The translations under genes and the position numbers were made by a program. A DNA stretch of 64,000 nt from Candidatus Competibacteraceae bacterium (GTDB lineage: Bacteria > Pseudomonadota > Gammaproteobacteria > Competibacterales > Competibacteraceae): the NCBI GenBank assembly GCA_016712625.1, contig JADJQQ010000029.1, positions 1 through 64,000 of the forward strand. Direction: 5' to 3'. This document shows positions 18,442-27,628 of the stretch, one piece after another. Positions within the stretch are counted from its first letter, which is position 1, and every line of letters starts with the position of its first letter. The notes below the pieces were generated by a model, which was not told the origin of the DNA, did not search any database, and saw only the letters and a program-made list of their open reading frames with translations.

Positions 18442-20211
18442 TTATCGCTTTCGTTCGAGGCCCAGCTTTTTCATGCGGGCTTCCAAGGTGGTCGGTTTGA
18501 GACCGAGCAAGCGCGCCGCGCCGCTCTCGCCACTGACGCGCCAGCCGGTGATCTCCAACATTTTGAGAATGTGCTCTCGCTCCATTGCTTCCAGTGTGGT
18601 GACTGACCCCTGGTCAACACGCATTTCCGCGACCGGCTCTCGCAGCCAATCGCCGAATTCGAGGGTTCGGCCACGGCTGACGATGATCGCTCGCTCGATA
18701 ACGTGCTGCAATTCCCGGACATTGCCAGGCCAGGAATGGGCTTGCAGCCGCGCCAGAGTGGCCAGAGGCACCGTCTCGATGGTCTTGCCGAGGCTGGCGG
18801 CATACTTCTGCACGAAGTGACGCACCAGCAGCGGAATGTCCTCGCGGCGGTCGCGCAAGGCCGGGGCTTCGATGGGAAACACGTTCAGCCGGTAGTAAAG
18901 ATCGGGACGGAACTGGCCGTCTCGACAACGCCGCGCCAAATCCCGATTGGTAGCGGCTATTACCCGTACATCCGCTTTCAGCGTCTGGGAACCGCCCACC
19001 CGTTCGAACTCGCCCTCTTGTAACAGCCGCAGCAACTTGGCTTGCAAATCGAGCGGTAATTCGCCGATTTCATCGAGAAACAGCGTGCCGCCATCGGCCA
19101 GCTCGAAACGGCCGAGCCGCCGCGCCAACGCGCCGGTAAATGCCCCCTTTTCATGGCCGAACAGTTCACTTTCGGCCAAATGGGCCGAGATTGCCGCGCA
19201 ATTCAGCTTGATCAGGGGCTTGGCCTGGCGGGCACTACGGCTGTGGATCGCGCGGGCGATCAATTCCTTGCCGGTGCCGGTTTCCCCGGTAATCAACACG
19301 GTGGCCTGGGCGCCAGCGACCGCTTCCACTTGCTGGAGGACAGTGCGCAGCGCCGCCGATGCTCCAATCATCTCCTCAAAATCATGCTCCGCCTCAATCT
19401 CATCCCGTAGATACAGATTGAGGCCGTGTAGGCGATTGAACGCGAGCTCGGCTTCTTTACGCGCCTGAATGTCGCGCACAATCATGGTATACAGCGGTTG
19501 CTCGGCAAGCAGGGTACGCGACAGGGTGGCTTCCGCCGCAAACAGTTCGCCACCAGACCGACGCGCCTCCAGCCCTTCCGGTATCCACAGCGCGGGTTCA
19601 TCCCGTTGTAAATAGTCCCGGATCAGTTGGCACAAGGGGTCTGAAAGCAAGGATTCGATCTTTTCACCGATCATGTTAGGCGCCGGCTGTCGAAATACTT
19701 TTTCGGCTGCTGGATTGAATAAGCTGATGCGGCCATCGGCGTCGAAAGCGACGATGGGGTCCATTGCGCCAGCGAGGATCGCGGCCAAGCGCGCTTCTCG
19801 TTCGGCCACGTCGCGCTTGAGCTGTTGCAAGGTAAGATGAGTATGAATGCGCGCCAGTACTTCTTCGTGCTGAAAGGGCTTGGTGACGTAATCGACCGCG
19901 CCTAGCCGCAAGCCCTTGACCTTATCCACCGTATCGCTCAAAGCGCTCATGAAGATGACCGGAATGTCCCGTGTCTCAGGTTGTTCCTTCAAGCGCCGGC
20001 AGGTCTCAAACCCGTCGATTCCCGGCATCATCACATCCAGCAAGATCAGATCAGGTCGGGCGTAAGCGGCCCGTTCCAGCGCGCTTTCACCATCCTCAGC
20101 CACCAATACATCGTAGTTGGCCTCACTGAGTAGATCGTACAAGACGCTGAGATTGGCTGGCGTATCGTCCACCATCAGGACAACAGGGGGAGGCTGCAAA
20201 TTTTCGGTCAT
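18442..20211 (-). CDS. sigma-54-dependent response regulator (REC-PAS-AAA-HTH)
   Basis: About 589 residues from MTENLQPPP. An in-frame ATG at 20343 would add 44 hydrophobic residues that do not fit the family, so I prefer 20211. Domains: receiver (VVLMVDDTPANLSVLYDLL, acceptor Asp in LILLDVMMPGIDGFE, Lys in VTKPFQHEE); PAS (about 140-250, LAAILAGAMDPIVAFDADGRISLFN); AAA+ sigma-54 interaction domain with Walker A GETGTGKE, the GAFTGA loop and Walker B GGTLFLDEIGELP; and a C-terminal Fis-type HTH (GAARLLGLKPTTLEARMKKLGL). It is flanked by two paralogous S74 repeat genes, the first with a sigma-54 promoter, so these are its likely targets. No cognate kinase is adjacent. Confidence 0.9.
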   Translation of the reverse strand: MTENLQPPPVVLMVDDTPANLSVLYDLLSEANYDVLVAEDGESALERAAYARPDLILLDVMMPGIDGFETCRRLKEQPETRDIPVIFMSALSDTVDKVKGLRLGAVDYVTKPFQHEEVLARIHTHLTLQQLKRDVAEREARLAAILAGAMDPIVAFDADGRISLFNPAAEKVFRQPAPNMIGEKIESLLSDPLCQLIRDYLQRDEPALWIPEGLEARRSGGELFAAEATLSRTLLAEQPLYTMIVRDIQARKEAELAFNRLHGLNLYLRDEIEAEHDFEEMIGASAALRTVLQQVEAVAGAQATVLITGETGTGKELIARAIHSRSARQAKPLIKLNCAAISAHLAESELFGHEKGAFTGALARRLGRFELADGGTLFLDEIGELPLDLQAKLLRLLQEGEFERVGGSQTLKADVRVIAATNRDLARRCRDGQFRPDLYYRLNVFPIEAPALRDRREDIPLLVRHFVQKYAASLGKTIETVPLATLARLQAHSWPGNVRELQHVIERAIIVSRGRTLEFGDWLREPVAEMRVDQGSVTTLEAMEREHILKMLEITGWRVSGESGAARLLGLKPTTLEARMKKLGLERKR

Positions 20212-21007
20212 TGAGTCAACAAGTCCTGGCTGGATTTGATTGGATACTTTAAATCCGTTATCACCTCGGAACGGTAGTTTGATAAAGATCCAGAGGGGGA
20301 GCAATCGGATCATAAAGTGGCTTAAAATCCGCCATTTTTCCATCCCATCTGCTTTTTTTCAGTTGCCCGAACTGGGATGTATTGAATGACTACCTGTTTG
20401 CCCAACCGAAAAATAGCGGTAGATTGACTTACAACGCCGGCTTGGCTGCTATTGACTGGAACCTACTAAGATCATGCGCGTTATTTATAGCAGAGATTGA
20501 GTAGTATCGGCTCGATTTTATTTGCAGCGCACTGCACCGATCATTAAGCATAAATTCTAGCCCTTATTGTATTTCTCTTAGGAATAAACAGTAACGATTC
20601 CCTGCCATAATACGCCAAACCTAACTACAATAGAACTGTACTATTCAAGGCGCTCTTAGAATAAATCAAGGTTAAACCGCAATATAATTGCGGGATTAAA
20701 AACCTATTTACAAGGATCTTTTTCACCAAAAGTAGCATTTTTAGCGAAAAAAGACCTAATATTTAAAAAATAAAATATTGAAATTTTTATATAAAACAAT
20801 AGATTAAAAAATATTATTATATTGAATTCAATTTTATAAAGTATTTGCTAGCATTAAAGCAATTGCCATAGAGCGCAATTATGAGGCGCTCGCTAATTAA
20901 ATCTCAAAATTTGGAAGGCATCCCAAATTTCACATTCCAGCGTCTTGTTAGCCATTCCAAGTGAATGGTCGGCCTTGAATCTTTAACCTTGAAGAGCGGA
21001 GCGCGCG
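20212..21007. other. AT-rich intergenic region, about 800 bp
   Basis: A strongly AT-rich stretch between the divergent activator gene and the second S74 repeat gene. No coding sequence is supported. I looked for a GG-N10-GC sigma-54 promoter like the one before copy 1 and did not find a clear one. The length and composition suggest activator and bending sites. Confidence 0.5.
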
Positions 21008-22729
21008 ATGAATAAAATTTTTCAAAAAACAATTTTAGCCGCCAGCGCATTAGCTGCTTTCGCGCATGGCGCCCACGGAGCGCAACCGCCCAATCCGACA
21101 GCGAGTGACTCCTATGGAAACACAGCAGGCGGAACAAGCGCGCTTCTTAGCGTCATTCCTAGTAGCGGCCAAGGCTTTTACAATACCGCCTTTGGATGGC
21201 AGGCTCTCCGTCAAACTACCACTGGCTACAATAATACGGCCACCGGCGCAGTCTCGCTCTACTTCAACACGTCTGGCCACAACAATACCGCCCACGGATA
21301 CGGAACACTTTATAGCAACACCACGGGCAACTACAACACCGCCCACGGATACGCCGCGCTCTATCTCAACACAAGCGGCAGCTACAATACGGCTTTCGGG
21401 TATTACTCTCTGTTAAACAATACAATCGGTATTTTAAATACTGCTAACGGATACTACGCACTTTATGGCAACACCACTGGCATGAACAACACCGCCAGTG
21501 GCGCGCACGCACTTCGATATAACACCACCGGCAGTAGCAACACCGCCAACGGATACTACGCACTGGAAAGTAACACCACCGGCGGTAGCAACACCGCCAG
21601 CGGATACTACGCACTGGAAAGTAACACCACCGGCGGTAGCAACACCGCCAGCGGGGCATTCGCCCTTCGTTTTAACACCACCGCTGGCGGCAATACCGCT
21701 AACGGCTATAGCGCGCTCTATTTCAACACTATTGGGGCATTCAACACCGCCAGTGGGGCCGGCGCTCTTCAAAATAATACCGAAGGCACCTATAACACAG
21801 CCAGTGGGGTCAACGCGCTTTACAAAAACATCACGGGCAAGAACAACATTGCCGATGGAGCCAACGCGCTCTATGAAAACACGACCGGCACTTTCAATAC
21901 CGCCAGCGGGGTCGGCGCGCTCAAAAGCAACACCACCGGCAGCAGCAACACGGCCAGCGGGGGCAGCGCGCTGCTCGCCAACACCACCGGCAGCAGCAAT
22001 ACCGCTGTGGGAATCAATGCCCTGCGCAGCGCTACTACTGGGAGCAGCAACATCGCGCTCGGCGTCAACGCTGGTCTGTGGCTGACCAACGGCAACAACA
22101 ACATCTACCTTGGCCATCCCGGCGTGGCCACCGAATCCAATACCTTACGCATAGGCAACCCACAAACCCGCACCTTCATCGCCGGAATCAAAGGCACACC
22201 AGTCACCGGCAGCGCCGTGTATATCAATAGCGCCGGCCAATTGGGCGTTCAAGTCTCCTCCGCTCGCTACAAGCAAGACATTACCCCGCTCGGTGCCATT
22301 AGCGAAGCGCTTTATCAACTCCGTCCGGTGGCCTTTCACTACAAGCACCAACCCGAAGCCCCCAAACAATACGGCTTGATCGCCGAGGAAGTCGCTCAAA
22401 TCTATCCCGATCTGGTCACCCGCGGCCCCGGCGGTCAAATTGACGGCGTGCGCTACGATGCCCTGATTCCGTTGTTGCTCAATGAGCTTCAGAGCCAACA
22501 CCAACGCACCACCGTGCAGGCCGCGCAACTGACGCAACAGGCCCAGCAACTGGCCGAATTGAAAGTCGAAAACCAGCGCTTGGAGGCCAGATTAAACGCG
22601 CAGAGCGACAGTCTCTGGGCGGCGGTAAAACAGCTACAACAGCAGGACAGCCAACAGCAAGTAGCGCGGCAGGTCGCCGCAACCACGACCCTATCGGCGA
22701 CGGCTTTCAAACCACAAGCGCATCGCTAA
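21008..22729 (+). CDS. secreted NTAxG-repeat protein with C-terminal S74 domain, copy 2
   Basis: A 573-residue paralogue of the 16678 protein with the same signal peptide style, repeat array (about 35-370, NTAxGxxALxxNTTGxxN) and S74 domain (SSARYKQDITPL, FHYKHQPEAPKQYGLIAEEVAQIYPDLV). Long stretches near the C-terminal end of the array and the S74 domain are almost identical to copy 1, while the N-terminal repeats differ in number and order. Two successive repeat units near 21546-21650 are nearly identical at DNA level, showing recent unit duplication. The C-terminal tail is a Gln-rich coiled coil. A GAAGAGCGGAG stretch precedes the ATG. Confidence 0.85.
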   Translation: MNKIFQKTILAASALAAFAHGAHGAQPPNPTASDSYGNTAGGTSALLSVIPSSGQGFYNTAFGWQALRQTTTGYNNTATGAVSLYFNTSGHNNTAHGYGTLYSNTTGNYNTAHGYAALYLNTSGSYNTAFGYYSLLNNTIGILNTANGYYALYGNTTGMNNTASGAHALRYNTTGSSNTANGYYALESNTTGGSNTASGYYALESNTTGGSNTASGAFALRFNTTAGGNTANGYSALYFNTIGAFNTASGAGALQNNTEGTYNTASGVNALYKNITGKNNIADGANALYENTTGTFNTASGVGALKSNTTGSSNTASGGSALLANTTGSSNTAVGINALRSATTGSSNIALGVNAGLWLTNGNNNIYLGHPGVATESNTLRIGNPQTRTFIAGIKGTPVTGSAVYINSAGQLGVQVSSARYKQDITPLGAISEALYQLRPVAFHYKHQPEAPKQYGLIAEEVAQIYPDLVTRGPGGQIDGVRYDALIPLLLNELQSQHQRTTVQAAQLTQQAQQLAELKVENQRLEARLNAQSDSLWAAVKQLQQQDSQQQVARQVAATTTLSATAFKPQAHR

Positions 22730-22785
22730 ATCCAGCCATGGCGGAGGAGTGAAAGGGCTAGTGAAAGCCGCAAAATGCGCGGACA

Positions 22786-24471
22786 TTAACTCTTTCCACC
22801 CCGAATCACCTGTGGGGTGAGCGCACTGCCCCCGCGCAACTGCTTGAGCACTGTTTCGCGGGGGCCAAACAGGTGGGACTGGCCGTCCTTGAGCAGCAGC
22901 AAGCTATCCATCTCCGGCAACAGCGTCGTGCGATGGCTGACGACCACGACAGTCGCGCCAGCGGCCCGCACTGCCCGCAACGCGGCTCGTAGCGCCTGTT
23001 CGCCCTCCCCATCCAAGCTAGCATCTGGTTCGTCCAGCACCACCAAGCGCGGCTGGCCATAGAGCGCGCGGGCGAGCGCGATGCGCTGGCGCTGGCCGCC
23101 CGACAAGCCCGTACCGCCAGGGCCAACGGGCGTATCGTAGCCGCGCGGCAAGCGCAAAATCATCTCATGCGCGTGGGCTTGGCGCGCGGTCGCCACGACT
23201 TGCTCAGGATCAACCACATTCAACCGGGCGATATTTTCCGCCACCGTGCCCGCGAATAATTGCCCGTCTTGCGGTAGATAACCCACGTACTGCCCCAGCC
23301 GTTCCGGCGCCCATTGATTCAGTTCCGCGCCGTCAAGCCGAATTTCGCCGCCGCTCGGACGCCAGCATCCCGCCAGTAAGCGCGCCAGCGTCGACTTACC
23401 GCTGCCGCTGGCCCCAATGATCCCCAACGCCTCGCCGGGTTCTAATTTAAAGCTCACACCGTGGAGCAGTGGCCGCTCAACGCCAGGGGCGAAATAACTC
23501 AGCCGGTTGGCGGCCAGAGCGCCAACCGGAGCCGGCAGCGCCGTAAGCGGAGCCATTGGCCGAACCGCTAACAGCGCATCCAATCGCTGGTAGGCAGTAC
23601 GCGCTTCAACCCAGGCTTTCCAGCCACCGATGGCAATCTCGACCGGCGCTAAAGCTCGCGCCAATAACAGCGTGCTGGCCAACATCACGCCGGAGGTGGT
23701 GGTTTCCTCGATCACCAACCGGGCCGCCGCCGCCATGATGGCCACCTGAATCAACCAGCGGGCGCAACGGCTCAAGGCGCTGATCGACCCGCTGGCCCGT
23801 CCAACCTGCAACCATGCACCGAGCATCGCAGCGCTCGCGTTTTCCCAGCGCTGGTGTAAGGCCGGCAACATGCCAAGCGCTTGAGCGGCTTCCGCATTTC
23901 GCACAGTCGCATCAGCGACGTTGGCGGCAAATCGAGCCTGACGGTGAATATCGCGCAACGGAGCGCGGGTCAACCGTTCGTTCAGATAGGCCAAAAAGGC
24001 CAAGGCCAAGGCCCCAACGCCAGCGATCACGCCAAGGCTAGGATCGAGCAACGCGATCAGCCCCAAGTACAGCGGCGCCCACGGCGCATCCAACAGCGCC
24101 GCCATCGTGCCGCCACTCAGGAAACCCCGCAGTTGGGCGACATCCGCCAGACCTGCCACATCAGCCTGCGTTGGGTTAAGCGCCCGCCGTAGCGTGCCTT
24201 CCAGCACGGCTGGTCCAAGCAAGGATTCCAGACGAGCCCCCGCGCTCAGCAGTAGCCGCCCGCGCACGATCTCCAAGGTGGCCTGGGTGAGCAGCGCCCC
24301 CACCACCATTAGCGTGAGCACTAGCAAGGTCGGTTCGGAACGGCTGATCAGCACCCGATCAAAAACTTGCAGCGAATACAATGGCACAGCCAACAGCAAG
24401 AGATTGATAAACAGGCTGAATAGCCCGGCAAACCAAAAATGGGAACGGCATTGCTGGAGATAAGCACGCAT
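22786..24471 (-). CDS. type I secretion ABC transporter, permease/ATPase (PrtD/AprD type)
   Basis: A 561-residue half-transporter. The N-terminal membrane domain (about 1-300) lacks the C39-like peptidase domain found in bacteriocin exporters. The ATPase has Walker A GASGSGKSTLARLLAG, the Q loop in YLPQDGQLFAGTVAENIARL, signature LSGGQRQRIALARAL, Walker B LVVLDEPDASLD and the H-loop VVVVSHR. This is the PrtD/LapB-like architecture that exports RTX proteins with C-terminal uncleaved signals. GAGGG lies eight bases before the ATG. The gene directly upstream on the same strand encodes an RTX protein, the likely cargo; the membrane fusion partner is at 7344. Confidence 0.9.
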   Translation of the reverse strand: MRAYLQQCRSHFWFAGLFSLFINLLLLAVPLYSLQVFDRVLISRSEPTLLVLTLMVVGALLTQATLEIVRGRLLLSAGARLESLLGPAVLEGTLRRALNPTQADVAGLADVAQLRGFLSGGTMAALLDAPWAPLYLGLIALLDPSLGVIAGVGALALAFLAYLNERLTRAPLRDIHRQARFAANVADATVRNAEAAQALGMLPALHQRWENASAAMLGAWLQVGRASGSISALSRCARWLIQVAIMAAAARLVIEETTTSGVMLASTLLLARALAPVEIAIGGWKAWVEARTAYQRLDALLAVRPMAPLTALPAPVGALAANRLSYFAPGVERPLLHGVSFKLEPGEALGIIGASGSGKSTLARLLAGCWRPSGGEIRLDGAELNQWAPERLGQYVGYLPQDGQLFAGTVAENIARLNVVDPEQVVATARQAHAHEMILRLPRGYDTPVGPGGTGLSGGQRQRIALARALYGQPRLVVLDEPDASLDGEGEQALRAALRAVRAAGATVVVVSHRTTLLPEMDSLLLLKDGQSHLFGPRETVLKQLRGGSALTPQVIRGGKS

Positions 24472-24587
24472 GAAAAAACCCTCGCTGAACGGTTGGAACG
24501 GGTGATTAAGCGTCGGACTGAGGCCAAGCCACGCCGGACTGTTATTCAGTTATTTCCCAGCGAGGGACGGAGGGTTTAATCGCGGCG

Positions 24588-24614
24588 AAAAAAAACGGCG
24601 CCCACCGGCGCCGT
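24588..24614 (-). terminator. intrinsic terminator of the RTX gene
   Basis: Read on the minus strand, an 8-bp perfect stem (ACGGCGCC/GGCGCCGT, 4-base loop) is followed by eight T residues. It lies just after the RTX stop codon and before the ABC transporter gene, so most transcripts probably end here and secretor mRNA is made at a lower level or separately. Confidence 0.85.
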
Positions 24615-24642
24615 CTAACAAAACAGACCACTTGGCCTCAGA

Positions 24643-26076
24643 TCAGAGGAAACTGCCGGTCACTTGAATGTCAGCGTCGATCAGCATGGTCGCTTGGCCG
24701 TTGGTGTAGACATCATAAACTTGGCCACCGATAGTCTGTTGCTGACCCGTATCGTCCCAGCCGAAATCGGTGACTGTAACCTTGTCATTAATATCACCAT
24801 CGATGCGGAGCTTGTGTTCGCCATTCATTGCGAACACATCGTTGAACCCCAGGAAAGCCTGACTGTTGGCCGTCCCGACCCGCATATCGAGCACCTCGAC
24901 ATTTTGGATAAACGTGTCGTTGAGGGTTCGAAAATCCAAGGTTGTGCTCACGTTGTTGACCCGCAGAGTATCGATGCCAGTGCCGCCGTTGTATTGGCCG
25001 GCGCTTGCACCGACAAAATCATTGGGATCGTAGATCAGAATGTCATTCTCCGAGCCGCCGTCGTAGCGGTCGCGGTCCAAGCTGCCGTCCAACACATCCG
25101 CGCCGCCGCCGCCGCTGAGGACATCCAGGCCCTGACCACCGTTGAGATTATCGTCATGGTTACCACCACTCAGGGTGTCGTTGCCAAAATCGCCGCGTAG
25201 CGTGTCGCGACCGTCGCCGCCGCTGAGGATATTGTTGGCGACGTTACCGGTGATGGCATTATCGCCGCTATTGCCGGTGCCATTGATGGCCGAGGTGCCG
25301 ACCAGCGTCAAGTTTTCGACATTGACGGTCGAATTCAGCGAGAAGCTAATCGAGCTTTCCACCTTATCAATATCGGCCCCGCCATCAATCAGGCTATCGG
25401 TACCGCTACTGGAATTGATGACCAAGGTATCGTTGCCACCCTCGCCGCGCAGGGTATCGCTGCCCGAACCGCCGTCCAGCCGATCACCGCCGCCGCCGCC
25501 GTTCAGCGTGTCGTTGCCGCCGCCGCCAGACAAGGTGTTTGAGCCGCTGTTACCGGTGATGACATTATTGCCACCGTCGCCGGTGCCGTTGATGTTACCA
25601 GTCCCTGTCAGGGTCAGATTTTCCACGTTTCTGGCGTTGCCCAAGCTGTAGGAAATCGAGCTTTCCACCCGGTCGGTGCCGCCAAACAACAGGTCATCAT
25701 CAACAATGTCGCTCACATTATCAACGACATATACATCGTTTCCGCCGCCGCCCTTCATGGTATCCGCGCCGCTCCCGCCATTGAGCCGATCATTACCGCC
25801 ATCACCAAACAGCGTGTCGCTTTGCGCGTCGCCAAACAAACTGTCGTTACCACCGCCACCGTGCAGAATATCCGTGCCATTGCCGCCGCGCAGGGTGTCA
25901 TTGCCATCATTAAAGACAAAATCAAACAACTCACCGTCGCCAAAAATCTCGTCGTTACCATCCCCGGCGTCGATGGTGTCGCTTCCCCCCATCCCTTTAA
26001 TCTTGTCGTCGAAATTTCCAGGGAAGCTTTGGTTGTCATTGCCAGAAGTCAGCGTGATATTGCGGTCGAAAGCCAT
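24643..26076 (-). CDS. RTX (hemolysin-type calcium-binding) repeat protein, type I secretion substrate
   Basis: A 477-residue acidic Gly/Asp-rich protein with no signal peptide. Nonapeptide GGxGxDxLx repeats fill about 25-130, 180-240 and 290-365, forming calcium beta-rolls. Between them are two copies of a VESSISYSLxxxxNVENLTLxGTxxINGTGxxxxNxITGN module (about 135-185 and 237-290), common in RTX surface proteins. The C-terminal 100 residues lack repeats and end in a hydrophobic QVTGSFL tail, as expected of an uncleaved type I signal. It contains no recognisable catalytic domain, so it is probably structural or adhesive. GAGGGG precedes the ATG. The neighbouring ABC exporter supports secretion. 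Confidence 0.9.
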   Translation of the reverse strand: MAFDRNITLTSGNDNQSFPGNFDDKIKGMGGSDTIDAGDGNDEIFGDGELFDFVFNDGNDTLRGGNGTDILHGGGGNDSLFGDAQSDTLFGDGGNDRLNGGSGADTMKGGGGNDVYVVDNVSDIVDDDLLFGGTDRVESSISYSLGNARNVENLTLTGTGNINGTGDGGNNVITGNSGSNTLSGGGGNDTLNGGGGGDRLDGGSGSDTLRGEGGNDTLVINSSSGTDSLIDGGADIDKVESSISFSLNSTVNVENLTLVGTSAINGTGNSGDNAITGNVANNILSGGDGRDTLRGDFGNDTLSGGNHDDNLNGGQGLDVLSGGGGADVLDGSLDRDRYDGGSENDILIYDPNDFVGASAGQYNGGTGIDTLRVNNVSTTLDFRTLNDTFIQNVEVLDMRVGTANSQAFLGFNDVFAMNGEHKLRIDGDINDKVTVTDFGWDDTGQQQTIGGQVYDVYTNGQATMLIDADIQVTGSFL

Positions 26077-26326
26077 GATGGATCCCCTCGAAAATAGATA
26101 GATTGGTCAAACCGTTAGTTCGTATCGAATCAGGCGTTTTAAAGGTTGGCTGTATTTGCCGCCCTCTTAGCTCTCTATTCCCAGCCAACCTGGCGATGGT
26201 TTAAACCGCATCAAACTTTTTTAACGACCACCGGCCGCGCCGCCCGTACCCGACAGCGCCGACCTCGAAGATCGTTGCTTAGCTCTGTGCGATAATGACG
26301 CCCTTCTTTCATTTCGAGCTTTACCG

Positions 26327-27130
26327 ATGTGTGCTGATTCTGTTGAAAGCCCGGCATTGCCCGTTACCGGCCCATCGCAATCGCTGGCGACGGCGGTCGA
26401 TTTGCTGATGCAAACCGGCAGTTTGCTGCTCCAGCACGGCGCCGATGCCGCACGAGTGGAAGGCAGTTTGAAACTGTTAGGGCTAGGCTTGGGCATCGAC
26501 CGGATCGATGCGGTGGTGATGTCGAAAACGATCCTGTTGACGGCTACTCGCGGCGAGGCCCACCATACCCGCATCGCCCGCGTGCCGATGGTGGGCGTTA
26601 ACATGAACAACCTCAACGAAATAGAGCAGCTGCTCCGGCTGTTTCAACAGGGACAGGCCACGCCCGCACAATTTGCAATGGTGTTAGAACGAATCGCCAA
26701 TCTGCCCCATCACTACGCGCGCGGGGTGATCGTGATCGGGGTTGGCTTGGCCTGCGCGGCGTTTTGTCGGCTGTTCGGCGGCGACTGGGCCGCGTTGGCG
26801 GTGACCGGCGCGGCGGCCGCCACGGCGGCCTGGGTGCGGATGTGGCTCCACCAACGGCGCATCAATTATTTCCTAGTGGTCCTGTTCACCGCTCTGGTCG
26901 CCAGCCTGTTAGCCAGCGGCGCGCTCTGGTTCAGCCAGACCCCGCAAAACGCCTTGATGGCGTCGGTGTTGCTGTTAGTGCCGGGCGTTCCTCTCATCAA
27001 CGCCAGCATCGATATCCTGCGCGGCCACATTTCCGCTGGCCTGGCCCTAGCCACCACCAGTCTAGTGGTCTTCCTGGGCATCGGGGTAGGGTTGGGCATC
27101 GTGGTATGGTTGTTCCAGGTGCGGTTATGA
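26327..27130 (+). CDS. ThrE/YjjP-family exporter, large subunit
   Basis: A 267-residue protein of the threonine/serine exporter family (DUF1212). The N-terminal soluble half has LATAVDLLMQTGSLLLQHGADAARVEGSL and the conserved ATRGEAHHTRIARV strand. The C-terminal half holds four to five membrane segments (about 125-265). In this family the single-chain ThrE is split in many bacteria into a YjjP-like and a YjjB-like protein, and that is the arrangement here, since the next gene overlaps by four bases (ATGA). The substrate may be an amino acid or a dicarboxylate such as succinate; the sequence does not decide. Confidence 0.85.
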   Translation: MCADSVESPALPVTGPSQSLATAVDLLMQTGSLLLQHGADAARVEGSLKLLGLGLGIDRIDAVVMSKTILLTATRGEAHHTRIARVPMVGVNMNNLNEIEQLLRLFQQGQATPAQFAMVLERIANLPHHYARGVIVIGVGLACAAFCRLFGGDWAALAVTGAAAATAAWVRMWLHQRRINYFLVVLFTALVASLLASGALWFSQTPQNALMASVLLLVPGVPLINASIDILRGHISAGLALATTSLVVFLGIGVGLGIVVWLFQVRL

Positions 27131-27606
27131 ACGACTACGACCTGGTTTTACTGTTGGCTGAAAAGGGGTTTTGGGCTGCCGTTGCGACTTTGGGATTTGC
27201 GGTGCTGTTCAACGTTCCCAGGTACGCCCTTCCTTACTGTGGGTTGATCGGCGCATTGGGCTACGCCTTGCGTTTTGCGCTGATGCGCGATGGGATGGGC
27301 ATCGTGTTCGCGACACTGCTGGCGGCGCTGCTGATCGGGATCCTAGCGACCGCACTGGCCCAACGCTTTTCGGTGAGCGGCATCCTGTTTGCGGTTAGTC
27401 CGGCCATTCCGATGATTCCGGGCAGTTATGCCTACCGGGCGGTGATGGGTGTCGTGACGGTCGCTAATTCCTCTTCTCTGGCGCGCGGCGGGGAGTTGAT
27501 GCTGGCTTTGGACAATGCCGCCAAGGCGATGCTCACCATTCTATTTCTCAGCTTTGGAGTCGCGCTGCCAGGTTTGGTGTGGAGCACGCTCCGCCGCGAG
27601 ACTTAA
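27127..27606 (+). CDS. YjjB-family exporter, small subunit (DUF3815)
   Basis: A 159-residue membrane protein of about five segments starting MNDYDLVLLLAEKGFWAAVATLGFAVLFNVP and containing the family-typical VSPAIPMIPGSYAYRAVMG loop. The true start is the ATG at 27127, overlapping the stop of the YjjP-like gene. Together they make one ThrE-type exporter. Coupled translation should keep the subunits balanced. Confidence 0.85.
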   Translation: MNDYDLVLLLAEKGFWAAVATLGFAVLFNVPRYALPYCGLIGALGYALRFALMRDGMGIVFATLLAALLIGILATALAQRFSVSGILFAVSPAIPMIPGSYAYRAVMGVVTVANSSSLARGGELMLALDNAAKAMLTILFLSFGVALPGLVWSTLRRET

Positions 27607-27628
27607 TGACATAAAACAGGAAACTTCA

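Noticed and set aside
16678..22729. S74 repeat proteins as phage tail fibres of a prophage
   Set aside because: They have Sec signal peptides and a sigma-54 activator neighbour; no phage structural, integrase or lysis genes are nearby.
24664..26101. Long plus-strand frames opposite the RTX gene
   Set aside because: They mirror the GGxGxD repeats as Pro/Ser/Leu-rich low complexity; the minus-strand gene has a good start and terminator.
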